Shown here: piece by piece, positions 55,371 to 64,000 of the stretch
Numbering within the stretch: the stretch's first letter is position 1
How the letters are laid out: every line of letters starts with the position of its first letter
Origin: Diplocarpon mali
Lineage: Eukaryota; Ascomycota; Leotiomycetes; Helotiales; Drepanopezizaceae
Assembly: GCA_024741835.1 (NCBI GenBank)
Contig: JAENRP010000102.1
Location: forward strand, 1-64,000
Direction: 5' to 3'
Length of the DNA stretch: 64,000 nt
Position numbers and translations under genes: made by a program
Notes under the pieces: generated by a model
Databases searched by the model: none
Told to the model about the DNA's origin: nothing
Seen by the model: only the letters and a program-made list of their open reading frames with translations

Positions 55371-58300
55371 ATGGCGTCTCCCAAAGTCAGAAAGTCCACG
55401 CCGACTGCGAAAGTAAACAAAGCCAACCTCATCGCCAGGGCGCAAAGTCGCGTCGACCAAGCTTCCCCGACCAGAGGCTCGCCGCTCGAAGCTGCCGAGG
55501 AGCATATCGTCGGCGCTATGCAGAGGCCTACGACGCTGAGCGCGACAGTCGAGTCCTATCAGGAGGACAGCCCGGAGGCCCGGACTGCTGCTACCGATAC
55601 ACCGGATCGAGTGAAGCCCTACGATGCGGATTTCACGTATCGCGACATCCCCAACAGCCAGATCGACGAGAACCCCAAGGAGCCCAAGAAGCCGAAGCGC
55701 AAGAAGGGTAAGAAGGGCAAGTCGGGCTCGCCGGCCAGAATCCGGAGTCCAAGCATGGAGGAGAAGCAGGCGAGACTGGTGGAGAACCTGCGGCTGTACA
55801 ATCCCAGCTATGTCCCGACCGGGCAGAAGATGCCTCCGTCCATCGACGCCTCGCGTGCTGCAATCGCCGAGGCGGGCGGCCTTTTCAAGAAGCGCTTCGC
55901 GAAGATGAGCGACGCTCAGAAGGCTGCGACGCTCATCTCGCAGCTGGAGGTCTACTCGGGCTGTGCGCCCGGAAACACCATCCTATCCAAGCTGATTGCG
56001 CGCATGCCCCAGCTCATCCAGCAGGTTCCGTCCGGCACCAACATCGACGACTACCTGATCTATGCTGCGAAGTATCTGCCCGAGCTGGCCGGACGCGGGG
56101 ATGCGGTCGTCTCCGCGGCAAACTCGAAGATGATTGAGGTCCTGTATGGCCCGATCAAGGACGCCCCTCGTCTCAACGATCCCTTCCAGCGCGTGCTGTT
56201 CCCCGGGTCGCAGAAGGAGATCATCGCCCAGCTACAGCTGTACGAGGCCGAGGTCCCCACCAACACCATCACGCCGCAGCTCATCAAGGAGTTCGAGCGC
56301 CGGCTCGACGTCCCCCCCGCAGTCATCGTTCGCATCATGAGCGAAGGCACGACGCACATCCCCAAGACCACGGGAGAGGCAGAGCTTCTGCTGGCCAACT
56401 CGAAGATCTACCTCAAGCTCGACCCCGGTAGCAAGAATATCGCCGACATGGTCACCGCCATCGAGAGCAAGCGAGCTCAGGAGGCCGCGAAGCCGCTCAC
56501 GACTTTCATACAGGCGCAGTCGGGCATCAAGGTGGATCTTGAGGGCAACGCCACGACTCGTGCCGGCGAGTTCTGGGCCAGTCCTGCGAAGATCAAGAAG
56601 ATCGTGGCCACGACTGGCTCGGACCTGAACGCCTCTTTCAAGATGGGTATGGCGAGAGCCGCCGGTGCCAAGATCAACGGTATGGCCGTGGGGAGTCCGA
56701 CGAAGAACGACGCCCCGCCCGTGGCTGGCTCACTCGGGGGAGGCGACGGCCCAGAGGGTGCTGAGAGACCTGCGTTGGAGACGAAGGAGAGCGAGAGAAT
56801 CGTCCCGTCGGGAGAGGAGCTGGCCACTCTGCACCTCGGCGAGAAGGGCGAGGATAGGCAGCTCGTGGGCAACAACTACTCGCTGATCGACCTCCTCCCT
56901 GACGAGGATATCGAGCTGGAGTTGCTGACCGACGCCGAGAATTCCGAGAAGAACATCCAGGAGTTCGAGATCTACATGCGTGTCATCACGAGCGCGCTCA
57001 CCCCCGGCTCATCGCACTCTTGGTTGCAGCCGTGTGTCCTGTCGAAGGTCGCCGGATGCTTGCCCGCTGGCCACCTGGCCCACTTCAAATCCTTCGGCGA
57101 CGATATCAGTCAGTGCGTCAGCAACCTGATCAACGATGTCTTTACTCAGTTCTACGAGGAAATCATCGATGAGGACGCCGCAGCCGGAATCCTGAGCGTT
57201 TTCGTCAGCCACTGCGCCGGCCTCTGGCGCATCATCGATGACCGACTGCGCATCGCAGCACGCAAGGAGATGGTCGGCCTGGGGGCCATGAATCGCATGG
57301 TTCTGGCTACCCTCTCCGACGTGATGGAGAATGGTGGCTCATGGGAGTCGGGCATCTTGCTCCTGAATCTGGTGACGCTGTGGTTCGTCGCGGAATGGAT
57401 CATGACTGGAGGCGAGTTCGCGACGGTCGAGGAGGATGCCCAGAAGGTCTGGGGGGATACCGCGTGGACCCTACAGCTCTTGGGTCTGTCGGCGGGCATT
57501 GAAATCCCGGCTCGCGAGAGACTGGAGGCCAGATTTGGGCGTGGAGGAGAGGCCGCTGGGGGCAAGACTACCAGCTCGGCTGAGCCAAAGAAGGAGATCG
57601 AGAAGCCTTTGCCTCCGGTGCTGGTCGATGTGTCTCCCGCCTCACGAATCCCCGTTCCCGTCCAGATCCCCCCGGAGATCACAGACTTCAAGCTCCTTCC
57701 TGGTCTCGGCCGTCCAGCGGCGGAGGTCGTAACCTTCATCGACACCCAGATCCAAACCTCAGGATTCGGCACGACTATCCCGCAGGTCTTGAAGCGACTA
57801 GAACTCCTCATCGTCAGCACTCTCCGCGAAGAAGAATCCCGCACCCCGGAGGCCGCGACGCAAGCCCTGAGAGACTTCGTCGGCTGCAACGCTGCTCTCT
57901 GGCGCCTCGTGCACTCCGAGGTACTGACTGCCGCCGATGGCCAAGGGAACCATGGGCTCCGCGTGATGGCCCAGCTGGCGGGCTTTGCTCTGGAAGGTGG
58001 CCGCTGGGAGCCGGATCTTGGTCTGAAGGTCTTGAGGATGGCCGGGGTATGGATGTGGGGTACGTGGAAACACCAGGAGGGCGATGTGGAGGCTATTCGG
58101 GAGAAGGCCAGGGAGAGTGTGCAGACGGATGGGATGAGAATTACGCGTTATTTCGGTCGCGATGTACCTCGCTCTCCGCTCCCGACGAGTGGGGAGAGCA
58201 CGGAAGAGAAGCTCGAGGGGAGGACTACGCCTGCTGCTGCTGCTGCTGCTGCTGCTGAGGCTATTCCGAAGCAAGAGAGTCGGGGGGCGGGAGACGATGC

Positions 58301-59243
58301 TGATCCCAGCCTCGAGAGCATGGAGTATATCGAGCCATCTACATTTCAAGATGCCGGCGAGGACACGCTTTCATGCAAGCCCCCATCCATCACATCACCT
58401 CTCGAATCTCAACTGATTTTCGCCGCAGCTCCTACCTCACCACCTCTCGGCACTCCCCCGGAGCGATCTCCTTCTCCCTCCGCAGCCGTCCGTGAAGTCG
58501 TCGACCCTGGCGAAGGCGCCATGCTGCGGAAGATCCATCCACCCTCGCCGCCAGTGTATACAGGCATCCCTCCGCTCGGCGCCGCCATCGACCTGGGCTC
58601 CGTTCAATCCTCCCTCTCAAACCTCGCGAGCACACTCGCGACCACGCAGAACCCGATCCACGAGACCTCGCCCGCTGCAACCCTACCATCCGGCAATGTC
58701 ATCGAGACAACCAGCGGCTTGGGCACCGATCTCCCGTCCGCGTTCTCGCAACTCGCCTCTCTCACCACCACGATGAGCTCCCTCGCCGCCAAGGTTGACA
58801 CCCTCTCGACCTCGTCCGATACGCTCACGAGCCAGCTCTCCTCTCTCAGAACCAGCATCCTCGAGATGCAGGAATCTCTGCATACAATCAGCGCGCACGT
58901 CCACGACCTGTCCCACGTAGCTCTCTTGCAGAACTCGGCCTTGGCGCAGCGTGTCCAAGACCTGGCGAGCCACAACGAGACCGCGGAGCGCTTGATCGAG
59001 CACAAGGAGCACGAGGCCCAGAGCTGGCACACGCTGTACGGGGTGCTGGCGAGGGAGATGGAGGCGAGTGGGCACGCGGATGCGTTGACGGAGGTGCTGT
59101 GGCCGCAGGGCTACGAGCGTCGCGCTCGGAGGAAGAGCATGGGCGCGGCTCTGGGTGTCGACGGGGAGAAGGTGGTCGGCGGTGAGGTGGGCAACCGGGC
59201 TGGGAGGGGACAGGGTGGTGGTGGGTTGTGTGTGGTTATGTGA
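55371..59243 (+). CDS. Unrecognised 1290-residue protein with duplicated domain, coiled coil and CaaX box
   Basis: A single-exon gene starting MASPKVRKSTPT. The head is basic and disordered (about 1-130, with KPKRKKGKKGK). A helical region (about 140-370) contains two similar segments: QLEVYSGCAPGNTILSKLI and QLQLYEAEVPTNTITPQLI. A second region carries an internal duplication, about 615-680 and 839-905, both following C-x-x-LWR, a Gly-rich turn, M, then (N/E)GG(S/R)WE and a Trp-rich end. An Ala8 run near 954 is followed by a Pro/Ser-rich linker and a long coiled-coil-like stretch (about 1125-1230). The last four residues are CVVM after a Gly-rich spacer, a CaaX box whose final Met predicts farnesylation. 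Membrane attachment and a scaffold role are inferred. I do not recognise the family. Confidence 0.85.
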   Translation: MASPKVRKSTPTAKVNKANLIARAQSRVDQASPTRGSPLEAAEEHIVGAMQRPTTLSATVESYQEDSPEARTAATDTPDRVKPYDADFTYRDIPNSQIDENPKEPKKPKRKKGKKGKSGSPARIRSPSMEEKQARLVENLRLYNPSYVPTGQKMPPSIDASRAAIAEAGGLFKKRFAKMSDAQKAATLISQLEVYSGCAPGNTILSKLIARMPQLIQQVPSGTNIDDYLIYAAKYLPELAGRGDAVVSAANSKMIEVLYGPIKDAPRLNDPFQRVLFPGSQKEIIAQLQLYEAEVPTNTITPQLIKEFERRLDVPPAVIVRIMSEGTTHIPKTTGEAELLLANSKIYLKLDPGSKNIADMVTAIESKRAQEAAKPLTTFIQAQSGIKVDLEGNATTRAGEFWASPAKIKKIVATTGSDLNASFKMGMARAAGAKINGMAVGSPTKNDAPPVAGSLGGGDGPEGAERPALETKESERIVPSGEELATLHLGEKGEDRQLVGNNYSLIDLLPDEDIELELLTDAENSEKNIQEFEIYMRVITSALTPGSSHSWLQPCVLSKVAGCLPAGHLAHFKSFGDDISQCVSNLINDVFTQFYEEIIDEDAAAGILSVFVSHCAGLWRIIDDRLRIAARKEMVGLGAMNRMVLATLSDVMENGGSWESGILLLNLVTLWFVAEWIMTGGEFATVEEDAQKVWGDTAWTLQLLGLSAGIEIPARERLEARFGRGGEAAGGKTTSSAEPKKEIEKPLPPVLVDVSPASRIPVPVQIPPEITDFKLLPGLGRPAAEVVTFIDTQIQTSGFGTTIPQVLKRLELLIVSTLREEESRTPEAATQALRDFVGCNAALWRLVHSEVLTAADGQGNHGLRVMAQLAGFALEGGRWEPDLGLKVLRMAGVWMWGTWKHQEGDVEAIREKARESVQTDGMRITRYFGRDVPRSPLPTSGESTEEKLEGRTTPAAAAAAAAEAIPKQESRGAGDDADPSLESMEYIEPSTFQDAGEDTLSCKPPSITSPLESQLIFAAAPTSPPLGTPPERSPSPSAAVREVVDPGEGAMLRKIHPPSPPVYTGIPPLGAAIDLGSVQSSLSNLASTLATTQNPIHETSPAATLPSGNVIETTSGLGTDLPSAFSQLASLTTTMSSLAAKVDTLSTSSDTLTSQLSSLRTSILEMQESLHTISAHVHDLSHVALLQNSALAQRVQDLASHNETAERLIEHKEHEAQSWHTLYGVLAREMEASGHADALTEVLWPQGYERRARRKSMGAALGVDGEKVVGGEVGNRAGRGQGGGGLCVVM
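58229..58254 (+). repeat. GCT triplet run encoding polyalanine
   Basis: Eight GCT codons encode an Ala8 run within the 1290-residue protein. A length-variable coding microsatellite is likely. Confidence 0.9.
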
Positions 59244-59900
59244 GGGGGCGGGATCTTGCTCCTGGTTCTTGATTTGGGCGATGGTTCTGATTCTGGCTCT
59301 GCTGTGGTTCTTGATTCTGGTCTTGACTTGGGCTCTGCTTCTGCTTCTCAGAAAGGTCTTGCACGTTCTACACCGCGTGCGAGGATGGGATGGAGAGGAC
59401 GAGAATTCGCTTGCATTACTCTTTTTTCTCCCTTTCCTCCCTCCCTCCCACTCCAGGTTCGATATCAGCATCAAGGCAGTACCGAAGCTGCATCACCCGT
59501 GTTTGTGCGCCACCTCAGGAAGCAGTACATGTCCCTCTCTGCTGCAAAGGTGCACTGCCAGCTCCATATCACAAATACACGAGAGCGCTTTCGAGCTCCT
59601 TGATTCTGGTAGTGAACTATGCCCAGTTCGCTTCTCCTCGCAGCCAGGAGGCACGTTGAGAAGTTCAGCCGGCTCCCCCGAATCCTCGCTTAACGCGTCG
59701 CTGCGATTCTTCTGGTGTATAAAGGATGGGCCGGCGCGTCTTCTCCCTGATACTTGACACGTGAATCCTGCTTTTCGTTCTTTCATTCTGGTTCCAACAC
59801 AGAGACGAGACAAGACAAGCTACGCAGAGCCAAAAGAGGCAGACGAGAATATCTCCAGGAAACGCGTGTCGCAGGAAGTGACTTGGAGACTTAAGAAAAG
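59244..59900. other. Intergenic region between the CaaX protein and the 379-residue protein
   Basis: Contains GGTTCTGATTC/GGCTCTG-type imperfect repeats just after the stop (about 59258-59345) and a pyrimidine-rich stretch at 59420-59455. No supported gene. Confidence 0.5.
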
Positions 59901-61402
59901 ATGACGACCGCTGGGCAAACTGGTTCTGATCCGCCGGGTAAGGCCTTGGTTCCTCTCTCTGCTGGTGCTCTTGAGCAGTTGAAGAAGCTGTTCTCTCTTC
60001 CCGGTCTTCTGTTCTCCTCGATCATTCGCCCCCAGCTTTCTTCCCCTCTCCATTCCACTCCTCTCACGTCTGAAGCCTCTCCTCTCTCAATCCTACTCTG
60101 GTCTTACCTCCCGCAAAGCTCTGCTCCCAAGAGCAAGCCTATTCCTCCTCTCAAATCGAAGCTCCTCAACTTAAGCTTATCACTGACGCTCGCACCTCTA
60201 GAAACTTTCAGCACCCTCTTCAGACGCTTCTTCGACATCCCCGATTCTGAGCCCATCTTCCCACGCAGCCAAAGTAAGATCAGCAGCCAGAGCTTGTCGT
60301 CGGCTCCTGCGTGGTATGGTGCTTCGGATGCGAGAGCCAGAGCCAGAGCTGGGGACAAAGGGCGATTCGGAGTTGGCGCTGCAGAGGAGAGAAGAGGCAG
60401 AGAGAGACAGAGGAGAGAGGTCGTCACGCTTCCTCGGAGACGTCCAAGGTATGTCTCTCTTGCTCCTTTTCCCCCCAGGTTCTTCAAACCTTGCCTTGCT
60501 CTTTGTATCTCTTCTCGTGTATGACCTGGTCTTGGATCTATACTGGTCGACCCTCTCCCTACCCGCACGTGGGAAGGGGGCTGCCGGTGTTCTGGGCCAC
60601 GCCATCCGATCCCCCAGTCCTCTCCGAGCCCAGAGTCCGTAACCCATACCATCACTAACCCCCTCCCAGCCCCTCCCACAACTCGCAGCTCTCCGCGTCG
60701 CGCGCGAACCTCAACCTCAACCCCTTCACCAGCGACTGCGTTGCCAGCGCGCCAGGCCCGAGCCGCACCTACACGACGACCGCCCCGTCGATCCCCACCC
60801 GACGCTCCCGCAACCCCTTCTCCTCCTCGCTCGTCCCCGTCCGCGTCCCAGTCACGGCGGCGCCAGGAGCCGCGCCCGCGCCCGCGGCGAGTTTCGAGCT
60901 CACGCCGCTGAGCGGCCTCATCAAGCAGAGCTTCACAGACCTCGAAGTGCTGAAGCGCGTGCACGCCGAGACGATCCAGACTGGTGGCGGCGGAACCGGA
61001 GCTGGTGTCGAGGGAAAAGGCAAAGGCAAGGCCACGGAGGAGGAGGTTGGCATGGTGGTTGACTTTGAGAGAGTAGAGCGGAATCTGAAGAAGTTTGAGG
61101 AGGTCTACCGATCAGTATTCCCCCCTCTTTTTCACATTCTCTCTCCCCTTTTCACATTCTCTCTCCCTCCCTCTATCCCTCTCCCACCACCTCCCCACGC
61201 TCCCCGCGAAGCTCCTAAGAGCACGACCAAAGCCCAGAGCTGACCCCCGCCCCAGTTCCTAAGCTACGGCGGCGCCTACGGCGAGAAGCACGAAGAAGTC
61301 CACCTCGTGGCCATGGTGTGCAGGCGCAGCGAAGTGGCAACCGGCACGCTGAGCAGCGGCCCTGGAGTCCCGAAGGCGCGCGCCCCAGGCTACAATCGTT
61401 AA
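59901..61402 (+). CDS. Hypothetical protein, three exons, 379 residues
   Basis: The frame is restored by joining 59901-60448, 60670-61114 and 61256-61402; introns of 221 and 141 nt both carry GT..AG ends, and total length is a multiple of three ending at TAA. The N-terminal third is Leu/Ser/Pro-rich with a hydrophobic segment (about 30-65); the middle has Arg/Ala low complexity (DARARARAGD) and RRGRERQRRE. The second exon is more protein-like (LTPLSGLIKQSFTDLEVLKRVHAETIQ and VDFERVERNLKKFEEVYRS), predicting helices, and the last exon contains LSYGGAYGEKHEEVHLVAM. I recognise no family. The second donor (GTATTC) is non-standard and the exon 1 end is the least certain part. Confidence 0.55.
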
Positions 61403-61686
61403 GCTGGGCGGCACGCTTCGCATCTATCTAACCCCGTGCTTTTCACCCTCCTCTAACCAGCCTGTTCAAACCCCAAGGCCTCCTCAGGCGTCTCGCTCTC
61501 CTCGCTAGCATTTCATCCCCTGCAGTCTAACCCTCAGGCCCCATCCGCCGAACAAATTCCCTAGGATGAATGCCTCTGTTGGACATGATAAGACCGAGCT
61601 GCAACACCGACGGCAATTCTTTCTATTCTGTTCTATTCTGTTCTGTTCCTTTCCTTCCATCTGATGTGTTTTCCTCTCTCTCCCAT

Positions 61687-61741
61687 TCTGTCCCTCTTCT
61701 GTCCCTCTTCTGTCCCTCTTCTGTCCCTCTTCTATCCCTCT
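61687..61741. repeat. 11-bp CTGTCCCTCTT tandem repeat
   Basis: Five copies of TCTGTCCCTCT, the last with one change. Confidence 0.9.
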
Positions 61742-61808
61742 TTCTTTCTTTCCCAGCTCCGCTCTGCTCTGCTTCACTCTGCTAGGCTAGGCTGGCCTGG
61801 CTAGACTC

Positions 61809-61842
61809 TGCTCTCTCTCTCTCTCTCTCTCTCCCCCCCCTC
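61809..61842. repeat. CT dinucleotide microsatellite with C8 run
   Basis: About 12 CT units followed by eight C residues. Confidence 0.9.
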
Positions 61843-62448
61843 TCTCTTCGTCTCTCCTCCCGTCTGGTTCTCTTCTCATAGAGAGACCGACCATTTCCAC
61901 CCCCCAGAACCCCTCTAGTTCCGCGCAACGGGACCGCAGCGTTGTTCTCCTTGTCTGCTTCTCTGCTCTGGTTTGCTTCCCTTCCCTTCCCTTTCTTTCC
62001 CTTGCTTTCTCGCCCTTCTCTTCCTCCACGCACAAAAGGGCACAGGTAGAGATGTCTCAGCGCAAGGCTAGAGGTGGTCATACTCGTATCCTGCTCCGCA
62101 CGGGTGTAATGACAGGGATGGGATGAAATTGCTACTGGGATTCCGCCGTTGTTCGCTAGAGGGTAAAACAAGCAACTAGATCTCTTTCCCTTTGCGCTAG
62201 GTCATTTGAAGACTGTGGGAGTGATCGCATAACGGCTGATTAGAGAGTGTGATTTGAATTGATTCGTAGGGATGCAAAGAGCAAGCCAATGCAGATCGTG
62301 ATATATGCAGACAGACATTCAGCAGGAGCTTATTCTACCCCCAGATTCGATTCCAGTGTTCCCTTTTCAGACACCAGACTCCACGCCAGCCCCTAGACTC
62401 CGAGCAAATGCACAAGCACATCATCCTCAGCCACCTAGACCCGTCCAT

Positions 62449-63781
62449 CTACGCAGTGCCCCTGGGTTTCGCCTTGGCCTTGGCCTTCTCCTTTTTCTCC
62501 TCCTTCAGTTTCTTCTTTTTCTCTTCATTTTTCTCCTCATTTTTCCTCTTCAGATCCTTCACCTGCGCCTCCGTCTTCGGGATCGGCTTGAAGAAACCCT
62601 CTAGGCGGGCCTGCTGGCTACTCTTGAGATTCTTCTGCAGCCGCGCCGCGCCAGAGCGGACCCTGTCCTCGGAAAAGCCCTTCTCCTCCACGAGGAACTT
62701 GATCAGGCCGTCGATGTCAGGCGCCTCCCACTTGAAGTCGCAGTCGGCGTGGTCGGCGGATCGGACGTCGGGCTTGAAGAAGAGCTCGCGCGCGTCTTGA
62801 TACGGCCAGTCTTCTGGGATGCTGAACTTGGTCTTGCCAGCTTCAACGGCGGCGACGAATCTCTCCAGCGTGCCGTACTCACGGATCAGCTTGAGGGCGG
62901 TATTGGGGCCGATCTTTGGGATGGGGTCGAGGTAGTCACAGCCAAGCAGGATGCAGAGGTCGACGAACTAGCTTGTTAACCTGGGCTGAGGAACGGAGGG
63001 GAGGGGGAAGGGGTTACCTGTGTACGATCCATGCTCAAGCCTTCCAGTACCTTGTCGAGGAAGATCTCCTGGATAGGTTCCTTGCGCTGCTCGCTAAATG
63101 TGAGATGGCGCAGCAGGACGGGGGAGTCGAAGCAGAGCGTATCCATGTCCTCACTGGCCGCCGCATAAACCTTGCCAGCCCTCGCCAGCACCGCACACTG
63201 CGCCTCCGCCTCGGTCGGCGCAATGATATACGGGACGCCCATACACTTCAGCAATCGCTGACACTCGGCATTGTGCTCCCGCGTGACTCTCACCGTGCGC
63301 CGCGAGAACTTCTCAACATCCTCCGCGGTCCCGGTCTCCTTGGCCTCCTCGAGTCCTTCGGTTGCTGTCGCCTTGCGCTGGAACCGTTTGGCCAGCTCGC
63401 CGGACTTGAGCTTGGGAGGTGCGCCGTCGAAGACATATACGGGTTTGATGCCATTGTCGACGATGCGCAGGGTGCGGTAGAACATGCCCATCAGATGGGA
63501 GGTGGTCTCGCCGTCTTCGTTGGTGAGCATCTCACCGCCCGAGCGGACTGCGATGAGAAAGCTGTAGATGCTCATGGATCTGGAGACGTAAGTTCACGCC
63601 TGGAAAGTCTAGAGGCGGGATTATATACGCATCCTGGGTTTTGCGGTTAGCTACCGCGCCTTTGATGGTGGAGGGCACGTACAATGGCTACTTTTCTCCC
63701 GAATTGGTTCTTGATCTCGCCTTCCTTGTAGGCATCTGGACACTCCTCTTTGATGATTGAGAAGAGCTGCTTGATACCCAT
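62449..63781 (-). CDS. FEN1: Flap endonuclease 1 (FEN1/RAD27)
   Basis: A structure-specific 5' flap nuclease for Okazaki-fragment maturation and long-patch base excision repair, nuclear, loaded by PCNA. Four exons join to 394 residues, the usual FEN1 length: 63683-63781, 63629-63633, 63018-63579 and 62449-62967; introns are 49, 49 and 50 nt. The 5-nt exon 2 supplies GAT-GC, giving Asp34 and part of Ala35 so that the conserved VAIDASMSIY is restored; without it the frame and the metal-binding Asp are lost. Other visible metal ligands are Asp86 in VFDG, the TEAEAQ and SEDMDT acidic pairs, and Asp in LLGCDY. A helix-hairpin-helix segment ([11 protein letters not shown]) follows, then a PCNA-interacting box QARLEGFF at 341-348 and a Lys/Glu-rich tail ending KPRGTA. 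Numbering matches human FEN1 through Asp86. Confidence 0.95.
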
Positions 63782-64000
63782 CTTCGCGATGGTCTTAGAG
63801 CTGGTCTGGTGTACTGGATTAGAGGGATATGGCCAGAGGTCTGAGGTGACGCGATGAAGCTCGCGCTAGGTTCGCGGCAGCGCGTTGAGTGTTTGTGCAT
63901 AACTGTATGCAAGTTATGAACAGCAGAGCGATCAATCCAATTCCACTTGAAATTTTGATATCAGGGTTCAGATTGTGCATTCACAGCAATCTCAGCTAGT
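63782..64000. other. 5' flank of FEN1
   Basis: The start of the FEN1 upstream region; no separate feature is recognised. Confidence 0.5.

Larger units (their letters stand above)
61403..62448. other. Convergent intergenic region rich in pyrimidine repeats
   Basis: Holds the 3' ends of two convergent genes. Contains a five-copy 11-bp CTGTCCCTCTT repeat, a CT dinucleotide run and many TTCTATTCTG-like units. Open frames here are Arg/Glu/Lys-rich artefacts of the purine-rich strand. Confidence 0.55.

Noticed and set aside
61505..62171. Glu/Arg-rich minus-strand frames
   Set aside because: Produced by pyrimidine repeats on the plus strand; located in the 3' region between convergent genes.

Overview
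The window looks like a filamentous ascomycete (Pezizomycotina) chromosome segment. Coding genes are split by short GT..AG introns, mostly 46-82 nt. The gene set is fungal: linker histone H1, Mss4-type PIP5K, FEN1, spherulin-4, a GPI-type wall protein and a giant GT4 glycosyltransferase. The Ty1/copia relics carry the signature of repeat-induced point mutation (RIP): very AT-rich sequence with Gln codons turned to TAG/TAA. No tRNA, rRNA or CRISPR array was recognised.

Layout. 1-10,750 is an AT-rich block: a RIP-degraded Ty1/copia pol (about 417-3930), most of which lies in a ~4-kb unit that is tandemly duplicated (about 2008-5997 and 5998-10018), then unduplicated AT-rich DNA ending at a sharp composition boundary. 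11,557-12,596 (-) is histone H1 in six exons. After ~3 kb without a convincing gene comes a 2851-residue multipass membrane glycosyltransferase (15,610-24,769, -). It is divergent from a membrane-anchored spherulin-4-like protein (26,072-27,073, +). 27,074-32,854 is a GC-rich, low-complexity gene desert with a 188-bp assembly gap. A very GC-rich, intronless NDP-sugar epimerase follows (32,855-34,195, -).

34,990-45,900 is an accessory zone. It holds a 42-bp minisatellite with a five-unit higher-order period, copia LTR remnants, a pair of ~80-bp direct repeats 2 kb apart, a possible secreted-protein relic, a RIP-damaged Fic-domain pseudogene and several kb of AT-rich DNA with no intact gene. 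At 45,960 a GPI-type wall protein made of three exact 58-residue Cys-to-Cys modules marks the return of intact genes. It is followed by a decayed MDR alcohol dehydrogenase (47.3-48.7 kb, -) and a weakly supported small ORF (50.0-50.6 kb, -).

51,603-64,000 is a gene-dense housekeeping stretch: PIP5K/MSS4 (+), a 1290-residue unrecognised protein with an internal domain duplication and a C-terminal CaaX box (+), an unrecognised 379-residue protein (+) and FEN1/RAD27 (-). The FEN1 gene needs a 5-nt exon that encodes its first catalytic aspartate.

I see no operon-like or obviously co-functional cluster. The genes fall into chromatin/DNA replication (H1, FEN1), membrane signalling (PIP5K, the CaaX protein) and cell surface/sugar metabolism (GT4, spherulin-4, GPI protein, epimerase). 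The strongest candidates for something undescribed are the CaaX protein, the triple-module wall protein and the FEN1 micro-exon. I found no convincing evidence of a wholly new multi-gene system.
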